Below are positions 26,797 through 35,502 of a stretch of DNA of 64,000 bases, piece by piece. Within the stretch, counting starts at the first letter, position 1. Every line of letters begins with the position of its first letter. The position numbers were made by a program, and so were the translations under genes. The stretch comes from CAZMNY01 sp964567745. Lineage in GTDB: Bacteria; Planctomycetota; Planctomycetia; Pirellulales; Pirellulaceae. The stretch spans positions 1 through 64,000 of the forward strand of contig CAZMNY010000048.1 of NCBI GenBank assembly GCA_964567745.1, given 5' to 3'. The notes under the pieces were generated by a model. The model searched no databases. It was given only the letters and a program-made list of their open reading frames with translations, and was not told the DNA's origin.

Positions 26797-27849
26797 ATGC
26801 CCAATCGCCTCGCCACCTTCGCTACCCCAGTCTTGTTGATCGTCCTACAGTTCGTTGCAGCAACCGCTATCGCCCAGGCGCCCGCGAAGGTCAAGAAGGG
26901 AGCTCTTCCAAGAACGATTGGCAAGATCGAGATTCTTGAGCCCGAATTTAAGGGGCTTCTTGCCGCCCGCGCCGCGATTGAAGTTCTTGGCGGCGGCTTC
27001 GAGTGGTCCGAGGGACCGGTTTGGCTGCCCAAGAAACAGAGCTTGCTCTTCAGTGACATTCCAAACAATCGCATCAATCGATGGCGAGCTGGTTCGGGCG
27101 TCGATTCATTTATGCAAAAGAGCGGCTACACCGGCAAGGCCGCGTTCACTGGCCCCGAACCTGGAACGAACGGTCTGATTCTGGACAGCCAGAGGCGGTT
27201 GGTGATGTGCTGCCACGGCGATCGCGCGATCAAGCGAGTCGAAAAGGACGGGACGTTGACGGTGCTCGTCGACAACTATCAGGGCAAACGACTCAACAGC
27301 CCCAACGACCTGGTCTACCACTCAAGCGGCGACTTATACTTCACCGATCCTCCCTACGGTTTGCCGAAACGTTACGCCGACCCCGCTCGCGAACTAGATT
27401 GGTGCGGCGTCTATCGCTTGCGCCCGACTGGCGAATTGCAGTTGCTGACGAAAGTCATGACGCGACCGAATGGCATCGGTCTATCGCCCGACGAAAAGAC
27501 GTTGTACGTCGCGCAGTCCGATGGCCGCGAACCGATCTGGCGGGCGTTTGAAGTCAAAGCAAACGGTGAGCTCGGCAAGTATCGCGTGTTCGCGGATGCG
27601 TCGCCCTGGTCAGGCAAACTGCCGGGCGGTTGCGATGGCATGGCGATCGACACCGACGGTCGACTCTGGGCCACCGGACCTGGCGGAGTGCTCGTGTTCA
27701 CGCCCGCGGGCAAACTGATCGGCCGCCTTAACACCGGTCAGCGGACGGCAAACTGCACATTCGGCGGACCCGACGGCTCGACGCTCTTCATCACGGCCGA
27801 CATGTTTCTTTGCCGAGTGAAAACCAAAGTCAAAGGGGTTGGGTTCTAA
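26797..27849 (+). CDS. Exported SMP-30/gluconolactonase-like protein
   Basis: Residues 1-27 are a signal peptide (VLLIVLQFVAATAIAQ). The rest is a six-bladed SMP-30 propeller: FEWSEGPVWLPKKQSLLFSDIPNNRI, GPEPGTNGLILD, LNSPNDLVYHSSGDLYFTDPPYGL, TRPNGIGLSPDEKTLYVAQSD and GCDGMAIDTDGRLWATGPGG. The metal-binding Glu (SEGP), Asn (SPND) and Asp (CDGM) positions are kept, so lactonase-type hydrolysis of a sugar lactone is likely. It has 350 residues. The Shine-Dalgarno is weak. It is convergent with the gp19-like gene, only 25 bases apart. Confidence 0.92.
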   Translation: MPNRLATFATPVLLIVLQFVAATAIAQAPAKVKKGALPRTIGKIEILEPEFKGLLAARAAIEVLGGGFEWSEGPVWLPKKQSLLFSDIPNNRINRWRAGSGVDSFMQKSGYTGKAAFTGPEPGTNGLILDSQRRLVMCCHGDRAIKRVEKDGTLTVLVDNYQGKRLNSPNDLVYHSSGDLYFTDPPYGLPKRYADPARELDWCGVYRLRPTGELQLLTKVMTRPNGIGLSPDEKTLYVAQSDGREPIWRAFEVKANGELGKYRVFADASPWSGKLPGGCDGMAIDTDGRLWATGPGGVLVFTPAGKLIGRLNTGQRTANCTFGGPDGSTLFITADMFLCRVKTKVKGVGF

Positions 27850-27874
27850 ATTGAGCTCAGCCGCACATGGCCCC

Positions 27875-28462
27875 TCAGTAGACCATCTCCATCGATTGAA
27901 CACAGAGCACGACGGTTTCCGTGACTGGCTTCTTGGGCTCGTCCTTGCGGGGAATATTGACGACCCAGCGGATGGGCCTGGCTTTTAGGAAATTGAATCG
28001 CACGATGGTTCGCCCGGCCGAGTCCTGAAGCAACAAGGCGCCGTCGCGCGGTTCAACGTCGCCTTCTCGAGCGTTCTGAATCCAGGCGTGGAATTGTCGA
28101 TCTTTCGTAAAACGTCGCTCGAGACGAAGAAGGTGGATCCGCGATTTTCGCTTTAACTGATCCGGCAGGCTTGAACCAGGAGAGGGACCGCTTGTTGCCC
28201 CCACTCGTGGCGAAAAGTACTCCTCTGGCTTCGACCCTTTCGGCTTTCGATTCTTGTCGCCTGTCGGAAATACGATATCAATGCCAACGCCCTCGACCGA
28301 AACGCAGTCGAAGTCCGGCAGACCGGTCAGTTCGGCGCGGTATGTTTGCAGGTCGATCGCAGCCTCATCTTGCGCACATCCGCATCGAATTAGCGCCGTC
28401 GGACCAGCCTGCAGCGCGATGACCAACAAGGTCGCGACCGAAAGCTTCAGTTGAGTTCTCAT
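27875..28462 (-). CDS. Exported T4 gp19-family (phage tail-tube-like) protein
   Basis: Start ATG 28460-28462 with upstream GGAG gives 195 residues. A signal peptide (LKLSVATLLVIALQAGPTALIRCG) ends in a Cys-rich stretch that may be a lipobox. The remainder matches the gp19 tail-tube-like pattern: YRAELTGLPDFDCVSVEGVG, then LERRFTKDRQFHAWIQNAREGDVEPRDG, RFNFLKARPIRWV and ETVVLCVQSMEMVY. Tail-tube proteins of phages and contractile injection systems have no signal peptide and sit among sheath and baseplate genes. None of those is nearby, so this seems to be a domain recruited to the cell envelope. Function unknown. Confidence 0.7.
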   Translation of the reverse strand: MRTQLKLSVATLLVIALQAGPTALIRCGCAQDEAAIDLQTYRAELTGLPDFDCVSVEGVGIDIVFPTGDKNRKPKGSKPEEYFSPRVGATSGPSPGSSLPDQLKRKSRIHLLRLERRFTKDRQFHAWIQNAREGDVEPRDGALLLQDSAGRTIVRFNFLKARPIRWVVNIPRKDEPKKPVTETVVLCVQSMEMVY

Positions 28463-28765
28463 ATTCACTCCAAGTCGTCGCCAGTTGAACACGCTGAAAC
28501 CAGAGCGGCCAAGCATTGAATTCACACTTGAGGCGTGCATAAGGAAACATATCTCATAGCCGAGACGGTCTGCAAACCGGTTTCCACGGCGCGAGAGACA
28601 CGTCCGACACGCGGCGCTCGAGTTGATTTCGAAAACGAGGAAGCGGCGGTGGTTGAGAGAACCGTTACTACCGGCATATACTGCTCTGCGGAAATCGCTG
28701 CCGGCGCCGCCTCGATCAGCAACCGTCTGAATCGCCAGCATTGCAAATTTGAAGGAGCTATCTCG

Positions 28766-29728
28766 ATGACAGCCAAAGGACGAGGACGCATTTTCAACAA
28801 CATCACAGAATGTGTCGGCAATACGCCTTTGATTCGACTCAATCGGCTAACGGAAGGATGCGTGGCGGATGTCCTGATCAAGCTCGAATCGGCGAACCCG
28901 ATGTGGTCGGTCAAAGATCGAATCGGCTTGGCGATGATCGAAGACGCCGAGCGGAGTGGCAAGATCAACAAGGACACGCAGCTTGTCGAGCCAACGAGCG
29001 GAAACACTGGCATTGCATTGGCGTACGTTTGCGCCGCTCGCGGTTACAAGCTCAAAGTCGTAATGCCGGAGAGCATGAGTGTCGAGCGGCGGCAAGTGAT
29101 CCGCGCCTTTGGCGCCGAGCTCGTTTTGACTCCTGCGGCCAAGGGAATGCCCGGCGCCGTCGAAGCCGCCAACGAGATTCTCAAGAATACGCCAAGTGCC
29201 TTCATGCCTTCGCAATTCGAAAACCCGGCCAACCCCGAAGTGCACCGCCAAACGACCGCCGAAGAAATCTGGAACGATACCGAGGGTGCCTGCGACATTA
29301 TCGTTAGCGGAACCGGCACCGGCGGGACCATTACCGGCGTTGGCGAGGCAATCAAGAAGAAGAAGCCCGATTTCAAGTGCATCGCAGTCGAACCGCAAGA
29401 GTCCCCCGTGCTGACTCAGCAACGAGCTGGCGAGCCGCTGCGACCTGGTAAGCACCGCATCCAAGGCATCGGCGCCGGCTTCATTCCGACCGTACTCAAC
29501 GTCGACAACATTGACGAGGTCGTTCTTGTCAGTGAAGAAGACGCGTTCGAAACAGCAGGCAAGGTCGCGATGGCCGAGGGGATTTTTGTCGGTCCTTCAT
29601 CCGGCGCTAACATCTGCGCCGCCTTGCGTGTGGCTCAGCGTCCGGAAAACGAAGGCAAGATGATCGTCACCGTCGGCTGCGATCTCGGTGAGCGTTATCT
29701 CTCGATGCCCGTGTTCCCACAGGCGTAG
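28766..29728 (+). CDS. cysK: Cysteine synthase (O-acetylserine sulfhydrylase)
   Basis: This PLP enzyme makes cysteine from O-acetylserine and sulfide. Start ATG 28766 follows GAAGGAG at 8 bases, though the frame is open further upstream. The 320-residue protein shows GNTPLIRLN, the PLP lysine Lys50 in SVKDRIG, the substrate loop EPTSGNTGIALA, the phosphate-binding loop GTGTGGTITGVG, and GPSSGANICAALRVA. The loop before the lysine reads SANPMW instead of the usual NPGG/NPA type. No cysE or sulfate-assimilation gene is adjacent. Confidence 0.95.
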   Translation: MTAKGRGRIFNNITECVGNTPLIRLNRLTEGCVADVLIKLESANPMWSVKDRIGLAMIEDAERSGKINKDTQLVEPTSGNTGIALAYVCAARGYKLKVVMPESMSVERRQVIRAFGAELVLTPAAKGMPGAVEAANEILKNTPSAFMPSQFENPANPEVHRQTTAEEIWNDTEGACDIIVSGTGTGGTITGVGEAIKKKKPDFKCIAVEPQESPVLTQQRAGEPLRPGKHRIQGIGAGFIPTVLNVDNIDEVVLVSEEDAFETAGKVAMAEGIFVGPSSGANICAALRVAQRPENEGKMIVTVGCDLGERYLSMPVFPQA

Positions 29729-29847
29729 TCGCACGAGCTGTAGTCGAACGAGACGTCGCAGTTCAGCAGTAAGAATTGCCGATTCCGAGCAACACGGCCG
29801 TTGATGCGCGAACGGTTTCGCATCACGGTCGGCTCGCCGTCGGCGCC

Positions 29848-30969
29848 TCAACTGCGAGACAAGGGACTCAGCAACGAGTCGCCCAAGTCACAAAGCTCGT
29901 CCAGCGACGAATGGTCTGCCGACTGGTTCATGGGAAATAGTTCGGTTCGATCGCGACTCCGTTTTTCTTGCGCGTGGTAATACGATTTGTCGTAGTAGTC
30001 GAGCAGCAGTTCCGTCAGTTCGCGCATCCGGTTCGACTCCAACATTGCCAGCGCCGTGTCGCAGCGTTCGCCGCCCATCCGCTTTCTGATTTTGGTAATC
30101 GACTCCGCCAATTCGCTCGTATCGAATTGCCCGTACTCGCCAAGCAGGAACTCCGCGCGAGCTGGCAAGTCGACATCCAAGAAGATGGCCGGGGCGAGGG
30201 TCATCTGATCCCAAAGCGGTTGTGGAAGAAAGACGCGGCCAATCGACTTTCCTTCGTCCTCAACCCATACCGTTCTGTCGGCGTCGAGTTCACGCCACCC
30301 AGCGAATAGATCGTTTTCGAATTGCTCAACGGTCGGCTGGGGAGGCTGCCCCATCGCACCGAAGGCCGAACCGCGATGGCAGGCGAGCCCTTCGAGGTCG
30401 ATGATCTGTTCGCCTCGCTCAACCAGCTCATGCAACATCGCGGTTTTTCCCGAGCCGGTAAGACCGCTCAAAATGACCATCCGCAACGGCTCGGCGAATT
30501 GTCGGTGGGCTTCGCGCCGGAATGCCTGGTATCCGCCATCGAGCAGAATCGGTCGATAGCCGACGGCGGCGAGAAGCATTGCAAATCGCTCGCTGCGAAG
30601 TCCGCCTCTCCAACAGTGAACCAAAACTTCCGGTCCGGCCACCTGCTTCCTCGTTTGTCGTACGAGTTCCGACAGCTTCGGAATGACGAGCTCCAACCCT
30701 CGCTTCATCGCGGCATCTTTGCCCACCTGCTTGTACAACGTGCCGACCTCGGCCCGCTCGTGATCGTCGAACAGGGGAACGTTTACTGCTTCCGGAATGT
30801 GGGCCTGCGCAAACTCGGCCGGCGAACGCACATCCAAAACGGGCGTTGTCTCCGCCAATTCCAGAAACTGATCGATGGGTACACTCGATGGGATCGCGAT
30901 GTTATTACTCTTTTTTGCTCGATGCGCAGAAAACGGAAGAGAATAAGAATAGCAACGATCAAGGCGCAA
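29848..30969 (-). CDS. mnmH: tRNA 2-selenouridine synthase
   Basis: MnmH (SelU) replaces sulfur of 2-thiouridine at the tRNA wobble base by selenium, using selenophosphate from SelD. An N-terminal rhodanese domain (PVLDVRSPAEFAQAHIP) carries the active Cys119 in VHCWRGGLRS. A P-loop ATPase-like domain follows (GLTGSGKT, about 169-176) with the family motif GLACHRGSAFGAMG. The length of about 373 is right. The start is unclear: the frame has no ATG before the conserved region, so TTG 30967-30969 is given by default. The real start may be closer to SVPIDQFLEL. selD is not in the window. Confidence 0.9.
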   Translation of the reverse strand: MRLDRCYSYSLPFSAHRAKKSNNIAIPSSVPIDQFLELAETTPVLDVRSPAEFAQAHIPEAVNVPLFDDHERAEVGTLYKQVGKDAAMKRGLELVIPKLSELVRQTRKQVAGPEVLVHCWRGGLRSERFAMLLAAVGYRPILLDGGYQAFRREAHRQFAEPLRMVILSGLTGSGKTAMLHELVERGEQIIDLEGLACHRGSAFGAMGQPPQPTVEQFENDLFAGWRELDADRTVWVEDEGKSIGRVFLPQPLWDQMTLAPAIFLDVDLPARAEFLLGEYGQFDTSELAESITKIRKRMGGERCDTALAMLESNRMRELTELLLDYYDKSYYHAQEKRSRDRTELFPMNQSADHSSLDELCDLGDSLLSPLSRS

Positions 30970-31106
30970 GGGGACCGACGTCCCGATTTCAAGCGGGGAT
31001 TCCCGACGAGCAGGCGACTCGGCTCGGCCATTCTGGGTCTAGGCGAGACGGTCTCGGCGGGTTGGATTCCGATCGCGAACGCGCGATTCGGCACCAGACC
31101 GCCGAG

Positions 31107-32132
31107 CTAGTTTGGCTTGCGCAGGTGGACCCAAGTGTGGACGTGCGGCTTGCCGCGGAATTGCCAGACCATGGCCGGCCCTTCAATCTGCCAGACATCC
31201 CAAACGCCATCGTTGCCGATGTCCATGTTTTGGTAGTAGGCGAAATGGAGTTTTCCGAACTGCGCGTCGACGAGCTTCATACACTCATCAACGTCCTGCT
31301 TTCGAAACGGTGCGAGAACGTCGGCCAGTACTTTGCGAGCCAACGATTTTTGGTCGGCCGAGAATTCCGCCACAGGTACGCCGTCCAAATCGCTCTCTTT
31401 CGCTGCGAATTCGACCGTCTTGGCTTTACGCTCCGGACGCGCGTCATTCCGCAACGCCTGCTTGCGGTGTTTGGCGTCAAGAGCTTGGAACAGCTCATTC
31501 GCCCGTTTGGCCTGGTACCAATAGATGTTGCCGGGATGATCCGGCTTCTCATTGAATCCTGCCGCTGCATGGCCATAAAAAATCGGCCCGCCGAACGCGG
31601 TGCCTTCCACCGAATCGCCATCGCAACGCCTGGTGACGTGTCGTCCAGCCAAGACGAATTCGAACTTGCCTGTGCCGGGCTCGCCAAACATTGCGACAGA
31701 ACAGCCTGCAAAGCCGTCTTTTCGATTCGTATTGCGATTGTCGTGCTCGACCTGGCGCATGACTTTTTCGGCGTACTCTTCACTGTGCAAGCCGTTAAAA
31801 ATATCTCGGATCAGCGACTGTTGATCTTTGTCGAAGTGGTTGCCGATGATCGCTTTGGTGATGTGCCAGTTGTTATTCACTGCGGAACGCAATGGATGGT
31901 CGAACGAAAACGCCATCAGCTTCTTTTGCTCAGCCGTCAACGTCTTGAACAACTGCCCAACCAAAGTTTCCGACGTCGTCTTCTTGTCGGCGGCGGCTGC
32001 CGCGAGCGAGCCAGACAACAAAGGCCCCGCCAGCGACGCGGCCGCGATTTGAGTCGAGGTCGCTTTCAAGAAATTTCGCCGAGTCAGATCGTTGGCTCGA
32101 AGTTCGACGTGGTCTTGGGGCTGTTGTAACAC
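31107..32132 (-). CDS. Tat-exported DUF3500 protein
   Basis: GTG at 32130-32132 with GGAG 7-8 bases upstream is preferred to an ATG 138 bases earlier, because it places a twin-arginine signal (LTRRNFLKATSTQIAAASLAGPLLSGSLAAAAA) close to the N-terminus. The mature part fits DUF3500: LFKTLTAEQKKLMAFSFDHPLR, MFGEPGTGKFEFVLAGRHVTRRCDGD, GGPIFYGHAA, and the ending VWQIEGPAMVWQFRGKPHVHTWVHLRKP. The many His residues at the end suggest metal binding, but no activity is established. It has 341 residues. Divergent from the alpha/beta hydrolase. Confidence 0.88.
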   Translation of the reverse strand: MLQQPQDHVELRANDLTRRNFLKATSTQIAAASLAGPLLSGSLAAAAADKKTTSETLVGQLFKTLTAEQKKLMAFSFDHPLRSAVNNNWHITKAIIGNHFDKDQQSLIRDIFNGLHSEEYAEKVMRQVEHDNRNTNRKDGFAGCSVAMFGEPGTGKFEFVLAGRHVTRRCDGDSVEGTAFGGPIFYGHAAAGFNEKPDHPGNIYWYQAKRANELFQALDAKHRKQALRNDARPERKAKTVEFAAKESDLDGVPVAEFSADQKSLARKVLADVLAPFRKQDVDECMKLVDAQFGKLHFAYYQNMDIGNDGVWDVWQIEGPAMVWQFRGKPHVHTWVHLRKPN

Positions 32133-32413
32133 GATAAAGCTCCGTTTGAGGAAAGCAATCGAGAGGTTGGTTTTCGCGTAAGCGAGGTGGGGCGGGGGAT
32201 CGGCTTGATCACCATGGAGAGCTCTGCACACCACTTTATCAAACTCATTTAAGAATTGCCAAATGTGCATTTCGACTGTGACCGGGGCTTAGCGATTCCA
32301 GCCAGATACGTATCGAGAACGTTTTTGCCGCTTGTTTGTTTGCCGTAGTTTCGTTCGATAGACTATGGCGGAACCGAAGCCTCTATCGTTTGTGCAACCT
32401 GAGGATCAACTTG

Positions 32414-34627
32414 ATGAAAACGCCGCATCGAAGCATTTGTTTTTCACTCGTCGCCTGTCTACTTGCATTCAACCTGTTGCCAGTTGGCAGCGTGCAAGCC
32501 GACGGATTGAAGGCTGTCCCGGATGGGTACAAACTTCGCGATGCGCGGCGCGAACCGCTCAAGGACTTGGACGGTTACTTTCCGTTTACGCCACCGGAAA
32601 CCAAGCGAGAATGGGATCTCCGCAGCGCACGATTCAGGCAACGCACGCTCATTTCTCTGGGCCTGTTTCCGCTTCCCAAACGACACGCATTGAACACCGT
32701 CGTTCACGGCAAAGTCGAAATGGACGACTATACGGTTGAGCGAGTTTATTTCGAGAGTCTTCCAGGATTCTTCGTCAGCGGCAGTCTCTATCGGCCGAAA
32801 GGCAAAGCACCGGAACAAAAGCGACCTGGCATTCTTTGTCCGCACGGCCACTGGTCCAATGGCCGGTTCTACGACAACGGCGAAGAGAACGCGAAAAAGC
32901 AAATCGAGCAGAGCGCCGAGTCGTCGATTGAAGCGGCCCGCAGCCCCTTGCAAGCTCGCTCTGTTCAGTTGGCTCGCATGGGATGCGTCGTATTCCACTA
33001 CGACATGATTGGATACGCAGACAGCCAGCAGATCTCGCGCGGCATCGCCCACGGATTTTCCAAACAACGAAAGCACTTGAATTCGCCCGCTCGTTATGGG
33101 CTCTTTAGTCCGCAAGCCGAGTCACAATTGCAATCGGTGATGGGCCTGCAATCGTACAGCACGATCCGCGCGCTCGACTTTCTCGAATCGCTCGACGATG
33201 TCGATCCCAAGCGGCTTGGCGTGACCGGAGCGAGCGGTGGCGGAACGCAAACGTTCATCATCGGTGCCATCGATCCTCGTCCAGCCACGATCCTACCCGC
33301 CGTAATGGTCTCGACTGCGATGCAGGGCGGCTGTACCTGCGAGAATTGCTCGCTGCTCCGCGTCGATGAAGGCAACATCGCCTTTGCCGCACTCTTCGCG
33401 CCGAAACCACAAGGACTCACCGCCGCCGATGACTGGACCAAGGAAATGTCAACCAAGGGATTTCCGGAACTCAAAAAGCTCTACAGTCTGCTCGGCGCCG
33501 AGGACCGAGTTAGCTTGCTCGATCGGACGGAATTCAAACACAACTACAATTCGGTCAGCCGGCACTTCATGTACAACTGGTTCAACAAACATCTGAAGTT
33601 GAGCGTCGCCGAGCCGATTGTCGAGCGAAACTTTTCGCGTCTGTCGACTGAGCAGATGACCGTTTGGAATGACGACCATCCACGACCGTCAAGCGGCGAG
33701 GAGTTTGAGGTCGAATTGCTCAAGCATCTCACCGCAGACACTCGCGCACAGATCGACGCCGTGCGGCCCAAGAACGCCAAATCCGCACGAGCCTATCGGC
33801 AGATCGTCGGGGAAGGCATCGACGCGGTCATTGGACGAGGATTGCCCAAGGCGAAGGATCTCGACTTCGAACAGACGGCGAAAGTCGAACGCGAGAACTA
33901 TTTGGAGATTTGCGGCCTGGTCGAAAACAAATCACGAAAAGAGCAAGTTCCCCTAGCGTTCCTGTTTCCCAAGAATTGGAAAGATCATGTCGTCATTTGG
34001 TTGACGAAAGAGGGCAAGTCGGAGTTGATGGACGAAGACGGCAATCCGCGAGACCAAATCCAACGGCTTCTCGATGCGGGTGTCGCGGTCATTGGAGTCG
34101 ACTTGTTTGAACAGGGCGAAGCGATGACCACCGACGCGCCAAGGGAACGTACTCGGCGAGTGGAAAACAAGCGGGAAGCGGCCGCTTATACGTTCGGCTA
34201 TAACCGCTCGCTTTTTGCTCGTCGCGTTCACGATATCTTGACGACAATCGCCTTCGTCCGGAATCACGAATACCAGCCGAGAGTCGTCGACCTGGTCGCT
34301 CTCAACGAAGTAGCCGGACCACTCGCCGCCGCGGCGCGAGCTCAGGCGCGATCCGCGGTTTCGCATGCGACTATCGACACTCATGGTTTTCGTTTTATGG
34401 ATGTCGCCGATCTTCACGACCCGCAATTCCTACCTGGCGGCGCCAAGTATGACGACCTGCCCGGTATGCTCGCCGTCGCCGCGCCTAGTCCTTTGTGGCT
34501 CGCGGGCGAAAAGAAGAAATCAGCCGCGATCGTTAAGGACGCCTACAAAGCGACAAAAGGCGACATCGTCTGGAGCGGCAAGAAGGACAGGACTCGCAGT
34601 GCCATCGATTGGCTTTTGAGTCATTAA
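32414..34627 (+). CDS. Exported alpha/beta-hydrolase (acetyl xylan esterase-like), tandem domains
   Basis: ATG 32414 (GAGGATC upstream) starts a signal peptide (SICFSLVACLLAFNLLPVGSVQA). The first hydrolase domain has YFESLPGFFVSGSLYRP, PGILCPHGHWSNGR and the nucleophile Ser274 in TGASGGGTQTF. It also has a Cys-rich insert (GGCTCENCSLLR) and a late catalytic His region (FKHNYNSVSRHFMYNWFNKHL). A second, weaker alpha/beta fold occupies about residues 520-737 (VPLAFLFPKNWKDHVVIWL, GVDLFEQGEAM, YNRSLFARRVHDILT) without an obvious nucleophile. The 737 residues are typical of planctomycete acetyl xylan esterase or S9-like paralogues. A secreted esterase on polysaccharide is inferred. Confidence 0.82.
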   Translation: MKTPHRSICFSLVACLLAFNLLPVGSVQADGLKAVPDGYKLRDARREPLKDLDGYFPFTPPETKREWDLRSARFRQRTLISLGLFPLPKRHALNTVVHGKVEMDDYTVERVYFESLPGFFVSGSLYRPKGKAPEQKRPGILCPHGHWSNGRFYDNGEENAKKQIEQSAESSIEAARSPLQARSVQLARMGCVVFHYDMIGYADSQQISRGIAHGFSKQRKHLNSPARYGLFSPQAESQLQSVMGLQSYSTIRALDFLESLDDVDPKRLGVTGASGGGTQTFIIGAIDPRPATILPAVMVSTAMQGGCTCENCSLLRVDEGNIAFAALFAPKPQGLTAADDWTKEMSTKGFPELKKLYSLLGAEDRVSLLDRTEFKHNYNSVSRHFMYNWFNKHLKLSVAEPIVERNFSRLSTEQMTVWNDDHPRPSSGEEFEVELLKHLTADTRAQIDAVRPKNAKSARAYRQIVGEGIDAVIGRGLPKAKDLDFEQTAKVERENYLEICGLVENKSRKEQVPLAFLFPKNWKDHVVIWLTKEGKSELMDEDGNPRDQIQRLLDAGVAVIGVDLFEQGEAMTTDAPRERTRRVENKREAAAYTFGYNRSLFARRVHDILTTIAFVRNHEYQPRVVDLVALNEVAGPLAAAARAQARSAVSHATIDTHGFRFMDVADLHDPQFLPGGAKYDDLPGMLAVAAPSPLWLAGEKKKSAAIVKDAYKATKGDIVWSGKKDRTRSAIDWLLSH

Positions 34628-34670
34628 AATCGTTCGCTGCCGCAGACGAGGCTAGCCGCTGAGCCAACGC

Positions 34671-35492
34671 CTAATCGCGCAGCCCAGCCGCTTGCATCAG
34701 TCGATCGGTCTCGCGATAGGCTTCCTCAACCCACTCGACAATTCTTTCGGGCTCAGGTGAATACTCGAGCTCGATCGAAATCGCGCCGTCGATGTTCAGA
34801 TCCTTGATCTCACGCAAGTAGGGCGCGAAATCGACCACGCCTCGGCCGGGCGGAAGGTCGCCGTGCACCTTGCCGTCGCAATCCGAAATGTGAACATGAG
34901 AAGCTCGCCCCGCTAATCGCCGCAGCTCTTCGGGCGCCACGTCAGCGAGAAGCAGATGCGAAACATCGATGTTCGCTTTAACAGCCGGGTGATTGCAGTC
35001 GTCAAGGAAGCGAACCATGGAATCGACTGAGTTGAGCAGAGAAAGGCGAAACGGCTCGAGCTCTAACGCAATCTCGACGCCAAGATCCGCCGCGTAATCT
35101 CCCAACTCTCGACAACGAGCTACGGCGGTTCGCCACTGCTCATCCGGCGGTATCACTTCCTGCTGCCATATGTACTCGCCCAACACCAAAAGCAAGTTGT
35201 CGGCTTCGTACTCATACACCAAGTCCAAGTACGCTTTCACTCGATCGACATGAAACCGCTGCACGCTCGGGTTGAAGTCGATCAAGCCGGCGGCGACGCA
35301 GCAAATCGAGACGATCGGCAACTCCAACCGATCGCACTCGTCCTTCACGAGCCGGCGTTCGCGGACATCGATATCGAGCGGATCGGTGAAGATGTCGATT
35401 GAGTCGAAACCGAGCTCTTTCGTTTTTTGGAGGCCGAACACTGTCGGCTTCTCGGCTTGAACCCAAGCCGAATTGATCAGTCCAAGTTTCAT
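34671..35492 (-). CDS. Sugar phosphate isomerase/epimerase (xylose isomerase-like TIM barrel)
   Basis: Start ATG 35490-35492 gives 273 residues, ten bases after the prolyl oligopeptidase stop. An AP endonuclease 2-type barrel is recognisable: MKLGLINSAWVQAEKPTVFGLQKTKELGFDSIDIF, LELPIVSICCVAAGLIDF, ALELEPFRLSLLNSVDSMVRFLDD, VKANIDVSHLLLA, SHVHISDCDGKVHGDLPPGRGVVDF and ISIELEYSPEPE. The metal ligands Glu (ELEPF), Asp/His (NIDVSH), His (HVHISD) and Glu (IELEY) are in place. The substrate is unknown; the family includes inosose and ketose epimerases. The 10-base spacing suggests co-transcription with the upstream peptidase gene. Confidence 0.88.
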   Translation of the reverse strand: MKLGLINSAWVQAEKPTVFGLQKTKELGFDSIDIFTDPLDIDVRERRLVKDECDRLELPIVSICCVAAGLIDFNPSVQRFHVDRVKAYLDLVYEYEADNLLLVLGEYIWQQEVIPPDEQWRTAVARCRELGDYAADLGVEIALELEPFRLSLLNSVDSMVRFLDDCNHPAVKANIDVSHLLLADVAPEELRRLAGRASHVHISDCDGKVHGDLPPGRGVVDFAPYLREIKDLNIDGAISIELEYSPEPERIVEWVEEAYRETDRLMQAAGLRD

Positions 35493-35502
35493 CGATTCTG
35501 CT

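Noticed and set aside
27875..28462. Prophage or contractile injection system suggested by the gp19-like gene
   Set aside because: No other phage or tail gene is in the neighbourhood, and the protein has a signal peptide.
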